Source: Leptodactylus fallax
Lineage: Eukaryota > Chordata > Amphibia > Anura > Leptodactylidae
Direction of reading: 5' to 3'
DNA: 64,000 nt
Assembly (NCBI GenBank): GCA_947044405.1
Contig: CAMRHE010001067.1
Coordinates: 173,435 to 237,434 of the forward strand
Shown here: positions 26,014-38,100 of the stretch, one piece after another
How the letters are laid out: every line of letters starts with the position of its first letter
Position numbering within the stretch: position 1 is the stretch's first letter
Notes under the pieces: model-generated
Database searches by the model: none
Told to the model about the DNA's origin: nothing
What the model saw: the letters and a program-made list of their open reading frames with translations, nothing else
Made by a program: the position numbers and the translations under genes

Positions 26014-27451
26014 TCTAAAGGCAGTCTCACCATATCCCACTGTGAAGGATCTTACTTTGCCAAGCTGCTTGGCACACCTGCAATCACCCTTCTTAACCTT
26101 CCACTCACGCCCTGTGAGTGGACTGAGTTCATAGGATAATATGAAACAATCTTTATACATTTTATATACTTATTAAACCGAGTGGGTCGGTACTAGCCAC
26201 TAGCATATACAGAAATACACATCAATGTATTGTCAAGCAAATACAGGTAAAAGCACAATACAGTACAGAAAATAAAATGGGAATAAAAGATAGGAAAATA
26301 CTAGAACAAGTTTGTAGATGGTTCTCTAAGCCTTAGCAGTTTGACCTAGGACGCATTCTTAAGTCAGACATAAAACCTGTGTCCCCTACATGCTGTCCAG
26401 CAAGATGAATTCTCAGGCCTTACTACTCACGACACTTACTACTACTGCCCTCACATCTTTCCCAGGATAAGAACTCCCCTTTGTGTCTGGCTTGGAACAT
26501 ATAACTATCCTAGTCTCCTCCCTGAGTGATGTCACTAGGAGGAGAAGCCCAGCCCTCCTTCCTGAAACCCAAATAACTATAACTTGTCATAGTTCCTTGC
26601 CCGATGACCGTATTGTCAGGCAAGGGGCATGATGGAGTTTGTGGCGAGATCCCCATCGTGTAGACACCAAGAATGACACCCCAATCCCCTTTGGAGTTTA
26701 GTGTCGGGACCTTTTCCCTGCTTCCAGCAGTACCTTGCGCACCCAAGGAATTTATTGGGGCGACTAAGAGGTTCTCCGGGGGAAATATCGCCATAAAACC
26801 ATATTTCCTTTGTTGGGATAGCTGGCTCCAGGAAGTCTGGGTTCTGTGTGCCCAGAGCTCCCCCAACACATCCTTGCAGGAACTCCCCCATGCTGTGATA
26901 ACGATTGTAACAAGGGTATGCAAATGGGGCTATAAATTGAATTACAAAGGGTCTTTGATTACAGAGTAGAAATACCGTATTCCTGAAGCCTATGAACAAA
27001 TGTTTGATAACAGTCCTAAATGCCACACTGTGTAGGAGTAATATGAGTAAGTAATAACACACTAAAGCAAAATAAATAACAGGAAAATACATAGCTGGGG
27101 GTCTCATCATCACACCCACCATGTCAACCCAGCCTCACAGATAGATAGGTTACGATCACGTGAATCAAACATGTTTTCCCCTTGTGAATTTTTGCTTCCA
27201 TTGTTGAGATATCCCTGTTTTTGTTAATATGCAAATAAGCTCTTTGGAGCAATGAGGGTGTTGCTACTTACCTCCTTGAAGCTATGGTAACACACTCATT
27301 GCTCCATAGAGCTCAATTGTATATTGCCAAAAATGGGGATCTCTCGGAAACTGAGGCTCTGATTTACAAGGGGAAAACACTGTTTGATTCAGGTGACCCT
27401 ATCCTAACTGTAGGGTTAATATGTTGGGCTCTGCTGACACACTCCCTTTAA
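26014..27451. mobile_element. Palindromic MITE interrupted by a solo LTR
   Basis: The right half (27120-27451) folds on itself. GTGAATCAAACATGTTTTCC (27160) and its inverse near 27390, and GGAGCAATGAGG near 27246 with CTCATTGCTCC near 27295, pair around a centre near 27275. It ends CTCCCTTTAA with TTAA at 27448-27451. Its missing left terminus, CTAAAGGCAGTCTCACCATA, sits at 26014-26033, just before the LTR. Skipping the LTR and one CCCAC duplicate makes the two parts contiguous. Confidence 0.65.
26041..27114. mobile_element. Solo LTR, copy 1 (5-bp target duplication CCCAC)
   Basis: The sequence begins TGTGAAGGATC and ends ATCATCACA, with 5-bp inverted termini TGTGA/TCACA. CCCAC occurs directly at 26036-26040 and 27115-27119. 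No gag, pol or second LTR is adjacent, so it is a solo LTR left by recombination. A second copy of the same family is at 32332-33616. The superfamily (Ty3-like, BEL or endogenous retrovirus) cannot be told from the LTR alone. The minus-strand ORFs of 137 and 168 codons inside are not genes. Confidence 0.85.
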
Positions 27452-28290
27452 ATCTGCAGGAATTAATCTATGGCGGGGTGATCAGAGGAGGCCCCTTTGT
27501 GGTCCAACAGCTTACTCATCTACGGGACATCACCCTCTTTTCTGGGGGTCTCCAGGACATTTTGGGAAAGTGAGCAACACTGGCTAAATGGTTGAGTGTT
27601 CACAGAGGGGAGCGACATATTTAGTAAGCTGTTTAGACCCCTGACTGACATTGGTTGTTTAACTGGAGACATTGTGCTCCTGGTTCAGCAGGTCTATAAT
27701 AAAATAATGCTAATATAAGGGGCCAGTTATCAGTTCCCCTTTAATTCCCAGCTTTCAGACACGTCAGGCAGGTTAAACGCCCATCAAAAAAGAATCAGGC
27801 GGTATTATTCTCCTGCTTTTTCCTTTTATGATCCTACAAGCCGTCTAAGAGCTGAGCAGCAGATGATGGATGACAATTTAGCATCTATTGATCCAGCTCT
27901 CCTCTGTAACTACCCGGTTTGGGCGAGCCATTTCTCTGAATTGTATTGTTCATCTGTTTTCATCTAAGAGACTGCTATAAATCGGAGGAGGGAGCTGTGC
28001 GCTAGCCGTACCACAAAGTGATTATCTGTCCAGAAAGTTTTCATTTTCTGGTCCTGTCTGTGAACAGGGCACTGGCTGTTTGCAATACATTTTTGCCATG
28101 CATGAGCGGAGAAGCCTCATCAAGCTTGTAATGAAATATTACGGTCATGATTCCGAATACAGTCCGTGGATTTTTAACCCATTGCTGTTTTATATACTTG
28201 TATCCTAGAATTATAGCGCTCTTGCTGGATTTTGTGGTTACATAAACAATGCCCTGTTCTTTTTAATAGTCATCTGCTTTGTCCACAAGA
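27452..28290. other. Apparently single-copy intron sequence
   Basis: I see no MITE termini and no tandem structure. Balanced composition and the lack of relatives elsewhere in the window make 27770-28200 a candidate for conserved non-coding DNA. This is a guess without alignment. Confidence 0.3.
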
Positions 28291-28294
28291 GGAG

Positions 28295-29065
28295 AGACAA
28301 GGAGGCAATACTATCTGTGCCAACATTATATACATGGAGGGTGGAAGAAGCACTTCCTATTCCTCCATCTCAATGAGCAACAGAAAGGTAGAGATGGTGC
28401 CTGCAATATTTACATGGAGAGACAAGGAGGCAGTACTATCTGTGTCAAGATTATTTACATGGAGGGCAAAAGCAGCACTATGTATTCTTTCATTTCAATG
28501 AGGGACAGAAAGATAGAGCTGGTGCCTGCATTTATTTACATGAAGCGACAAGGAGGCAGTACTATCTGTGCCAACATTTTGTACATGGAAAGCAGAAGCA
28601 GCACTAGCTATTCCTTCATTTCAATGAGCGACAGAAAGGTAGAAGACCTGGTGCCTGCATCAATATACATGGTGAGACAAGGAGGCAATACTATCTGTGT
28701 CAACATTATTTAAATGGAGGGCGGAAGCACCACTATCTATTCCTCCATTTCAATGAGCGACAGAAAGGTAGGAGATATGGTGCCTGTGTCATTTACATGG
28801 AGAGTCAAGGAGGCAGTACTATCTGTGCCAACATTATTTACATGGAGGGAAGAAGTACCACTATCTCTTCCTCCATCTAAATGAGTGACAGAAAGGTAGG
28901 AGACCTGTGCCTGTATCATTTACATCAATTACATGGAGAGACAAGGAGACAGTGCTATCTGTGTCAACATTATTTACAAGGAGGGTGGAAGGCAGCACTA
29001 TCTATCCCACCATCTCAGTGAGCAACAGGAAGGTAAAAGACTTGGTGCCTACATCACTTACATAA
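28295..29065. repeat. Tandem array, unit about 125-136 bp, six copies
   Basis: CAAGGAGGCAGTACTATCTG starts units near 28297, 28422, 28548, 28677, 28805 and 28941. Each unit then carries ATTTACATGGAGGG, a CTATTCCTCCATTTCAATGAG segment and ACAGAAAGGTAG. The first units stay in frame because the period is near 126, producing a 144-codon repetitive ORF at 28279-28713. Later units break the frame (128, 136 bp). Confidence 0.92.
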
Positions 29066-29240
29066 TGTGTCATCAATTGACACAATACTGTTCAATCACA
29101 GCTGTATAAGGTCAGGACTGGTGACAAACAGGTCTCAGATACACTATAATGCATAACCACTTCTTTACTGGTAGTGCATAATGATTACTAGTAGTACGCC
29201 CACTTAGTGCACCTCTCAGAGGACACAATGGTAAATGCAT

Positions 29241-29648
29241 TTAAAGGGGTTTTCTGAGCTAAAAATATTGATGACTTAGGATAAGTCATCAATATCAGAT
29301 CGGTGATGGTCTGACACCTGGAACTCTCACTGATCATCTATTCTCAGCAGCTGATACACACAAGATGGAGCAGAAAGCAGACGGTGCTGTTCTCTGCATA
29401 GTGGCTGAACTGAGTCACTGCAGCTTAGTGCCCTGTCAAATGAATGAGAGCTGATCTGCAGTACCATGTCTGACTACTACACAAAAAAATGAAGTTGTCA
29501 GGTTCCTGCTAGATGTATCAGCTGCTGAAAATAGATAACCTGTGGGGTTGCTAGGTGTCGCACTGCCACCAATCTAATATTGATGACTTGTCTTTAGGAT
29601 AGTCCATCAATATTTTTAGCCCAATTGCTACCTTTTATCCCCTATAGC
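29241..29648. mobile_element. TTAA MITE, right end eroded
   Basis: TTAAAGGGGTTTTCTGAGCT, then AAAAATATTGATGACTTAGG, at the left is matched inversely by CCATCAATATTTTTAGCCCA at the right. The outer right terminus is degraded near 29648. Confidence 0.6.
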
Positions 29649-30482
29649 TACTCCGTTTCCCGTGTTCTGAATTACTGTGTGGTTCGGGTTACAATTACAA
29701 TCATATATGTCTCTATGGGTGGTCACACTGATCACAGGCTTGAGGTACAGAAAATTAGGCACTAACCCTTCGACTACCCTAGATCACAGGGAATAAAGCC
29801 CTATTCACACAAATGATATTTAGCTTTTTTTTTATCATCAAGGACATAAATACTCAATGCGGCTTTAAAGACTTACTAGAAAAACATCATTGAAAGGGGA
29901 AATAAAATCCATAAAGGGCAAATAAAACTAAACACAAAAATCCAAAAATTTCCGCTCCTTTTTGTGGAACATGTTATTGCCATAAAGTGTTAAAATACCA
30001 GGTGGTATAAGAGAAGATTTCTCCCTTGCCTTTCCTATTACACATCCTATGAGCCCACTAGTGTCATTTTTGACACTACAAGGTGATACTTGTGGTGACA
30101 TTCTTATGCACAGAAGTGACGTCGATAGCAAATGACTAAGGTGTGAGTGTCGACTAGTAAGTGCAGATAATAACCTAACACATTAGCCAGGGTATCGTCA
30201 TGCTCCAGTCATTATACTAAATGGGCTGAGCCTCATCTCTCATTCAGACATAGCAAATAGGTAAAAGAAATATGGAACATGGAAGGATTGCTTGTAAGGA
30301 TGCTCTGAGACGGTGCCACATTTCTACTACCCATTTAAAGCAAATGCAAATACAGGTGCAGTATAGCAATGTATAGGTGCAGCAATGAATACATAATGGA
30401 TGTGCCTGAGAAGCAACGTCTAAAAGCACTGCAAGTACGCATAACTTATTACTGCTCGATGCGTAATATGAGAAAGATATGA
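29649..30482. other. Intron sequence, nothing recognised
   Basis: No repeat or coding signature that I can name. Confidence 0.35.
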
Positions 30483-30609
30483 ACTACTGATAGATAGATA
30501 CATAGATAGTTATTAGATAAATATGAGCGATATATAGATAGATAAATAGATAGACGGATACAGATGAAAACAATATGTTAGATAGATAGTTGATTGATAG
30601 ATAGGGATG

Positions 30610-30651
<42 letters not shown>

Positions 30652-30687
30652 GTAGAAGGGTAGATAGATAAATTATATTAAATAAAT

Positions 30688-30729
<42 letters not shown>

Positions 30730-30790
30730 CTGTAGATAAATAGACAGACTTATAGATAGATAAACAGATACAGTAGATATGAGAGCAGAG

Positions 30791-30828
<38 letters not shown>

Positions 30829-30859
30829 CTATAGATAGATAGATAGATAGATAGATACT

Positions 30860-30894
<35 letters not shown>

Positions 30895-31093
30895 CTATAG
30901 ATAGATAGATACCATAGATAGATAGACAGACTTATATATAGATAAACAGATAAATAGATATGAGACACAGAGAGAGAGAGATAGATAGATAGACTTATAG
31001 ATAGATATGAGACACATAAATAGAGATAGATAGATAAATATGAAATAGATTGATACATATAAAATAAACAGATAGATATGAAATAGACAGACG

Positions 31094-31134
<41 letters not shown>

Positions 31135-31323
31135 AACAAACAGGTATGAGATAGATAGCTAGATAGACAGACTTATAGATAGTAGTATAATGTTGTACCA
31201 TGTTAGCCATAGAAAGTAGTGCAAGAGTGAAGAAATCAGGCTTCCAAGACTTATAAATAGATTGATAGATAGATATGAGATAGACAGGTAGATAGGTAGA
31301 TAATAAACAAACAGATTGATATG

Positions 31324-31360
<37 letters not shown>

Positions 31361-31377
31361 TAGACAGATAGATAGAG

Positions 31378-31435
<58 letters not shown>

Positions 31436-31450
31436 CAGATGATAGACAGA
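30483..31450. repeat. GATA/TAGA microsatellite cluster of about 970 bp
   Basis: Repeated perfect (GATA)n runs, for example 30610-30650, 30795-30830 and 31380-31435, alternate with GATACAGATA and AGACTTATA interruptions and a non-repetitive insert at about 31185-31255. The minus-strand Ser-Ile-Tyr-Leu ORFs are the repeat translated and are not proteins. Confidence 0.95.
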
Positions 31451-32331
31451 CTTGATTCAAAACTTCAGATCATGCTCACAGGTATCTTACTTGTCAGTTC
31501 ACATCCCCGGTTTGCGTAGAGATCTTCATTCTATAATGCTCCTAATAAACAATATGAAGATCTTCCGGAATCATTTGGATATAAGAATGTAATATTCTGG
31601 AGGTTTTGTTACCTGATGCTGTTGTACAGAATTCTCTTCCGCAGACCTGGATGTGTTTCAGTATTTTTCAGCATATGCTTTGAAGCATAGCTTGGCACAG
31701 TAATTGGCATATCATCCTGGCATACACATGGGTAAAGCATATGTTACGTTGCTGGTAGCTTTCGCGCTAATTGTACTTTTCTCCCTGAGCAGATATGTGG
31801 AGACACAAAGCCCCCCTCACTGGGGGGTTATTTTCCACCTCTGTGAATTTATTTTGGGCTTGTTTGTTTCTCTCCCCTCTCGACAGGCCATGTGATTATA
31901 GACATAGAACAACTGTGGGCTTCTATACTTCATCAATGCTCATAATAATCCTGCCACCCTCGGCCTCTGCGGGCCCGCGCCATTTACAACTTTATGAATA
32001 TGCACGCCATTCATTCCCTGCCGCTCAATATGGGACAGATCAAGGCCTGTATGTATCTGGAACAGCAGGAAGGCCTATGTAATGACTATACAACCCAACA
32101 GGAGGCGTTCACGAGGATTGTGATTATTTGTACAGAACGAAAACCTTTCATACTTGACACAGTATTGTCTTAAAGCGATTACATTATCTGTAACCCCTAG
32201 GAACGGTCTTATAAGTAGTTGGGGCATTGTGCGCCTCATAAAAACGTCAATCACTGCTATGCGGCCTTAGATCGTTGAAGGTTATTTGGGTGGTAGACAT
32301 GGGCTCTGAGGACCTTTTAGGGCAGGGATGG
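31451..32331. other. Apparently single-copy intron sequence
   Basis: No termini or tandem structure seen. Includes a GC-richer segment near 31950-31985 (GGCCTCTGCGGGCCCGCGCC). Confidence 0.35.
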
Positions 32332-33616
32332 TGTGAAGGATCCAGATTTACCAGGGCCTCGGGCCTGGCCTACCTGCGATCACTTCGATTACCTCACACC
32401 CACTTTCCGTGAGTGAGGCGGGTCAACAGAGGATAGTACGCAAACGGGCCTCCTAAATTTTATATATTTATTAACCCCTAAATGGGTCGATACTAGACAC
32501 TCAACACATACATAGAATATATGCAGCGGTTAACAAGCAGATACAAGTGAAAACAGCATAACACGGTACATAAAAATAAAAATGGGGATAAAAGAAAGAA
32601 AAGAATATATATTACCAACACCAGCTTGTGCAGGTTATCTCTGGCTTCCAATGATTGCCAGGGCACTTTCTTATGGGACGACCAGCGGCAGAGCACCTTA
32701 ACAAGGTCAAATGGCAGAAGACCTCTGGAACAAGTAGTTAGTCCATTTCTCTGAGCCCACGTGGTAGGCTCAGAGCACAGGTCTTGGGCAAAGCATGTGT
32801 TGCTTACATGCAGGGACACCTCTTTTAGGTCCACAACTAGGCCTCAAGCCTAACTGCTTAGGCCGCATGGCAGCCACATGTGGTCACATGGCTTCCCCCA
32901 CAGCTTGCCTCCAAGAAGCGTGCATCTCCAAAATTCCAGGACAACAGAGCCCGACTCAGCCTGGGCGGAGCCCTTTTGTCTCCCCTGGTCTCCTCCCTGA
33001 GTGAGGTCACCAGGGGGAGAAGCCCCGCCCCCTCTCTACATCTCTCAGAATAACTATTCAGTATAAGCCTATGCATGATGTTTATAGAGTCTGGCTGGTA
33101 GTATAATGGGGTTCCTAGCGAGATCCCCAATACATAGACTCCAAGTTTGACACTCCAGCTCCCTTTGGGTAAGGAGATCAGTGTCTGCACCTTTCCTGGA
33201 CTATGAACGGTGACATGTGTATATTCTGAGCATGCGCCTTGACCTGACGCATCTGGGGGATCTATCGGATCGACAATAAGATGTTCCCCAGGCCAGATAT
33301 CGTCATAAAACCATAATTCCTTAGAACTAGTACTGGCGCCACTGAGTCTCTCAGGGATATGCGGATCGTTTGCATAAAGCATCCTGTCTAAATGAACCCC
33401 CGCTGGGTTAGTGAGGATGGCAGTCTTATGCAGATGAAGGCTTTTGACCAAATGACTGATTGCTTCAGGGACAGGATAATAGACCTGAACTAGAGAGTAG
33501 CTTGACCACATTCCAGGTGCTCTTCTAAGCCTGATTCTAGGCACCAACCCCCGCTGCGCAGTAGTATAGACTAATATTGATATCCTAAGACCATACATGC
33601 CCCTAATATCATCACA
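32332..33616. mobile_element. Solo LTR, copy 2 (5-bp target duplication GATGG)
   Basis: This copy begins TGTGAAGGATC and ends ATCATCACA, like copy 1, with GATGG at 32327-32331 and 33617-33621. It is collinear with 26041-27114 (for example GTCTCCTCCCTGAGTGA, GCGAGATCCCCA and ATAAAACCATA segments) but about 210 bp longer. A 261-codon minus-strand ORF (32858-33643) begins outside the LTR and runs through it, so I do not call it a gene. Confidence 0.87.
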
Positions 33617-33849
33617 GATGGGTTCTCTTAGGACACCGTACATTCAAGTCACAACTCCCCTTTGCAATCATGTAGTGGTGGGGGGCAGTCTGTGAGAGGG
33701 GAAAAAGTCTATGAGAGAGGGGACGTGGGTGCAGTGTGTGTAACATAGAGCAGTACCAACTGAGTACCCCCAAAGTAGTGATCTCTTAGAAATGTTAATA
33801 AAATACGGCTACGTTTGGAGATTTCGTTAACAATTATGTAATGGCCTCC

Positions 33850-34395
33850 TCAGTGTCCCCACATATAGTATAATGGCCCCCTCAGCTCCCCCTCTCTCAG
33901 TAGAATGTCCCCATCAGTGCCACCAAATGTAGTATCATGGCCTTCACACTCAGTATAATGGCCCCATCAGTGCCCCACATGTAATGTAATGGCCACCACA
34001 TGTGAAAATAATGTCCACCCCCGCATATAATAAAATGACCCCCACTCTAAGTAATGTTTAAGAAACAAGTGGTAATCTACATTCATTGCTTTCCACCAGG
34101 ACTGACAAACGGCACCATGGTTTCGGTTTGTTCAAAAAGCACTCTCCCACATTCATACCAAAGATCCTTGTGACAGAATAATGTCCCATAGTGGCCCTCA
34201 GTGCAGTATAATGTCCCATAATGCCTCCCACACAGTATAATGTCCCACAGTGGCCCCGATACAGTATAATGTCTCATAGTGGCCCCCATACAGTATGATG
34301 TCCCATAGTGGTCCCCACATGGTATAATGTTCCACAATGACCCCCACACAGTATAATGTCCTATAGTGGCCCCCATACAGTATAATGTCCCAAAG
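33850..34395. repeat. Minisatellite, about 30-bp unit, third array of the CACAGTATAATG family
   Basis: Degenerate units at 33850-34050 (AGTATAATGGCCCC) pass into regular CACACAGTATAATGTCCCAT/AGTGGCCCC units at 34155-34395, interrupted by non-repeat sequence around 34060-34150. The module GGAGCCCAGGGGAGGTGAGT follows at about 34520. Confidence 0.88.
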
Positions 34396-34604
34396 TGGTG
34401 CGGGCCCCTGCCCTCTGTGTAATGACATATAGCCATGTGACCACTGAGGTCCAATCAGAGTTCTAGGCAGTCCTTGACATCACTCAGGAAGCCACAAGAG
34501 GCCTGATGAGGGCCCACGCTGGAGCCCAGGGGAGGTGAGTAACACTATTTGTGTGATGAGACTACATAGTATAATAGTAGTTTGTGGGTGGCAAACCCTA
34601 TGAA

Positions 34605-34878
34605 CTACCATTATTTATTTATCATGCTTACTTATAAAACGCCATCAAATTCCACAGTGCTTTACAGACATTGACAGTCATTGTCCCATATAGGGCTCAC
34701 AATCTACATTCCCTACCAGTATGTCTTTAGAGTGTGGAAGGAAACCGGAGTACCCAGAGGAAACCCACACAAACACAGGGAGAACATACAAACTCCTTGC
34801 AGATGTTGTCCTTGGCAGGATTCGAACCCAGGACTCCAGTGCTGCAAGACTGCAGTGGTAACCACTGTGCCAACCTGG
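34605..34878 (-). mobile_element. V-SINE, copy 2
   Basis: Same order as the copy at 16345: a tRNA-like head (inverse of GGTAACCACTGTGCCAACCT at the right edge), a V domain with CTCCAAAGACATAC-like and TATGTTCTCCCTGTGTTTG segments on the minus strand, and a tail with GGCGTTTTATAAGTAAGCAT. Both copies lie on the minus strand. Confidence 0.85.
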
Positions 34879-35627
34879 GGGTTATCTCTGACTGCAGCAT
34901 GTACCCCTGAAAAGTGTACACATTGAGAACCACTGACATAGACGAATTGGGGGCACTCTGCTTGAGAAAGAGGACCATGGGGAGTAGTTTGTAAGAGCCT
35001 GTACTCTGGCATATGTCCCTGGTGACTGTGCCTAACAACACAATTTGTTATGGAATTGCCACTTAAGCAGTTCCTGAAAGTCAGTGGAATTGTTATTTAA
35101 CCAATTTCCTAATACGCACCAGGTAACTGACAAGGGACAGCAAGTAAACAAGCTACCTATAATGCTACAACACTATGGTTAGCAGAGTCTAAGACTACTC
35201 CACGGTATTCCCCAGAGCCAGTCATAAGGCAGGATGGACTTTGCAGCTTGGGACCCAGGTTGCAACTCTAGAACAAGATGACAGAAAACAAGTGCACTTG
35301 CAGGCTAAGGGCCAGACCAGAAAGCTAACTGTGGGCAAGAGAGTAATGCACAAACCAGATTCAAAAACATGGAGAGTATGGGAATAGCCAAATCAAAAGC
35401 AGAGGAATATCAGAAGTCCAAGTCATGGTCAAATTCAGGAGGACACAGACAAAGACAAATCAGCAAAAGAGGGACTAACCAAGAAAGCAATCTAAAGTCA
35501 GTAACCCAGGGAATCAGTAAAAAACAAGGAAAGGTACTGGGATTGAGTTCTGAGAACACAGAGCCTAGAAAACTAACGCAACCACAGGCACCAGAGTAAG
35601 GAAATTGTTAGATTAAAATTCCTTTCC
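34879..35627. other. Intron sequence, nothing certain
   Basis: The part 35200-35600 is A-rich and reads like interspersed repeat, similar in flavour to 10640-10900, but no boundary is visible. Confidence 0.3.
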
Positions 35628-36002
35628 TTAAAGGAGTTGTCCAGGATATTCATAAGGAGGTCGGGAAATTGAAAAAAAACACTCATCTGTCCCTGTTAGT
35701 CCGATGTATCCCACCGTGGTCCTGTCCTGCTGCTCCAGGTGCTTCTTCTGGTGGAACTCCTCTCTGCACATGACCTAAAGGACACTGAATAGGAAGCCAC
35801 AGGTGATGTATGTGAGTGACATCCCGGTTCCTTTCCTTAGGAACTGAGGTGAGGACTTCCATCGGAAGAAGCACCGGAGTGCCACAAGACCGGAAAGTGT
35901 CTGGAAACACTGAAGCCCCGCGGTCAGGTGAGTATGGTTTTCTTTTTTTTATTTTTCACCTTCCCGAGCTCCTTGTGGCAAAATTGTGGGCAACCCCTTT
36001 AA
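35628..36002. mobile_element. TTAA MITE
   Basis: TTAA 35628-35631 then AGGAGTTGTCCAGGA; right end TTGTGGGCAACCCCTTTAA with TTAA 35999-36002. The interior has inverse pairs (TGCTCCAGGTGCTTCTTC and GAAGAAGCACCGGAG). Confidence 0.7.
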
Positions 36003-37621
36003 CCCTTGATTGGACACTAAAGTACAGCCCTGATTGGCTCTGCATCTCAAACATCTGACTGAACAGACCCAGCCAAAGTATGACTGATAGGCATAGCAAC
36101 CTAAAAGCAATAGCCATGTGGCAAATGCAGATACCATACAGAATCTACCCAAAAGTGCTGCACAGAAGAGAATGAGAACTGCTGGGGGTAGAAGAAATTT
36201 AGATTCCTGACACTGCTATCCTACAATAAAGGAAAAATAAAGTTGGGTCTTTTCCTTGTAAGATTTTTGAAGTCCTACAAATTAGCGGCTCTAAAATGTA
36301 CTTTATAATAATCTTTCAAAAAGAGGGGTAAACATAAAGTCTATCTTCTGTTCATGTCCTTTACAGATCAATGCAATACACAGTATTTTCCTGCACATAA
36401 ACACATCCTCAGCAGCAGACCCCAAAATCCACTCTCCGGAACCTTTTTTCTAACATAAAAATTATTATGTTGCAAATATTTCAGAGCTTTTGGGCCGCGC
36501 TAATCCATAAATGTGTTTCCCTTTTAAGACATGCCCACAATTTACCATATGACTAATATAACAAGCGAATGACAGATTAATGAAATTGCCGCATCTATAT
36601 CCGAGATGTAAAATTCAACAAATGTTCCTTCTCAGTAAATGGAGCTTAATGTAACATTGTCTGACGGTACTTATGGCGATGGTGAGGAACCCTAAGTGGA
36701 TTATGTTAACATGAAAACATTATTTACAATAATGCTAAATATAACCACGGCATTGCTATTATAAGGAATGAGACGTAGAATATTATATATGGCAAAAATA
36801 AACAGATATATCTATCTACTCTGGGGGCATATTGGGGCAACATTTATAATCTAAAAAAAAATTGTGTTTAGTTGTTTGAGTCATATAAAAAAAATTGTAG
36901 AAAAATGCTTAAAATAAATAAAATAAATAAATAAAAAACCAGCACTAACCGTACGAATATCCCCGTTCCAGCGCTGTCACTCCTGTCCCCACTATTTCCA
37001 ATCCCTGCTGAAAAGTGATGCTATCCAGCATTACCAGGCGACTGGTCAGTGATTGGCTACAGTGGTCACATGATGACCAACAGGACGTTATCACTTCTGG
37101 TCTGGTCGGGACAGGCGCAGCAACACTGGAATGGGGGACATTCAGAGGGTTAGAACTCTTTAATTAAGTTTTAACATTTTTTTATATCACTTGGGCTTCT
37201 GCAGTCAATGGCGGCTGTGTTACCATAGAGGTTTGACACCCCAAGGTAACTCCCTCTGTCACCTCACTGGTGACCCTGCAAACTGAATGTGGGGTGCCAA
37301 TGGGTTGCCATGATAGTTGGGTGTCTAGAAAAGGCAGGGTCTGAAAAGTTGTCTAGGAGTAGTGGGCTGAATGGAAGGAGCCAGGAAGAAGTCGTTTGAG
37401 GAGGGATAGGTCATTAATAACAAAATCCAGGACCACCAAAAATCAGCTGTTTGAAGAGGCTTCGGCCCTCGCCTGTTCCCTGTCCGGATGTCATTATATG
37501 CATCAGTCACATGGTACAGGTGCAAAACCAGACACAGCCCCTACTACGCAATGTATGGAACTGTGGTGAATCTGCCATAGTGCTGTTTCTGGTGATAGTC
37601 CTGGGTGTCGGACCACCACTA
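36003..37621. other. Intron sequence, partly single-copy
   Basis: The stretch 36440-36830 is AT-rich with many TAAT motifs and no relatives in the window, a candidate conserved non-coding element. The part 36950-37150 resembles the interior of TTAA MITEs (GATTGGCTACAGTGGTCACA). Confidence 0.3.
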
Positions 37622-37833
37622 AGTCTAGGTTCACATCTGCGTTGAAGAAAAAAGTCCTGAATGGGGGGGCTTTTCTCTCCACTCGTTTCAGTATAAAAAC
37701 AGTGTAAACCTGACAGACACCCTGTGGATCCCATTACAGGGTAACCATTTTTTTAGTGGATGGGTTCTCCCTCATTTGGTTCCCCTGGCAGACCTGAACA
37801 ACGAAGAGCCCAATGCAAGTGTGAACCTAGCCT
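37622..37833. mobile_element. Short inverted-repeat MITE, copy 2
   Basis: GTCTAGGTTCACATCTGCG at the left and CAAGTGTGAACCTAGCCT at the right are inverse termini, as in 2789-3012. Confidence 0.65.
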
Positions 37834-37879
37834 ATGCTTCTCTGCCTTGTAGGAGAGTTTGTAACCACGAAGTCAGGGG

Positions 37880-38100
37880 CGTAACTACCACGGTAGCTGT
37901 GGTAGCGGCTGCCACAGGGCCCGACACGTGAGGAGGCCCGTACGGCCCCCTGCACTAGTAAACATGCAAAAAAAAAAAAAACATTTTTTTTTTTTTTACT
38001 TTTTCAGGTTCGGGGCCCGGATTCCGGGCCCCCGTGGGAGGAGGGGGCTGCCGGGCCCAGGCACGTAGACAGTCTGGCTGGCGGTGACTTATTTTTAGCT
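37880..38100. mobile_element. hAT-like left end fragment
   Basis: CAGGGGCGTAACTACC near 37876 followed by TAGCGGCTGCCACAGGGCCC matches the left end family at 39975 and 50553. No right end or duplication was found. Confidence 0.4.

Noticed and set aside
30858..31460. Ser-Ile-Tyr-Leu repeat proteins on the minus strand
   Set aside because: Translations of the GATA microsatellite; no start context or splice structure.
32858..33643. 261-codon minus-strand ORF, the longest unlabelled one in the intron
   Set aside because: It crosses the right edge of a solo LTR, starts in flanking DNA and has no recognisable domain. The sister LTR shows the same stretch broken into different frames.
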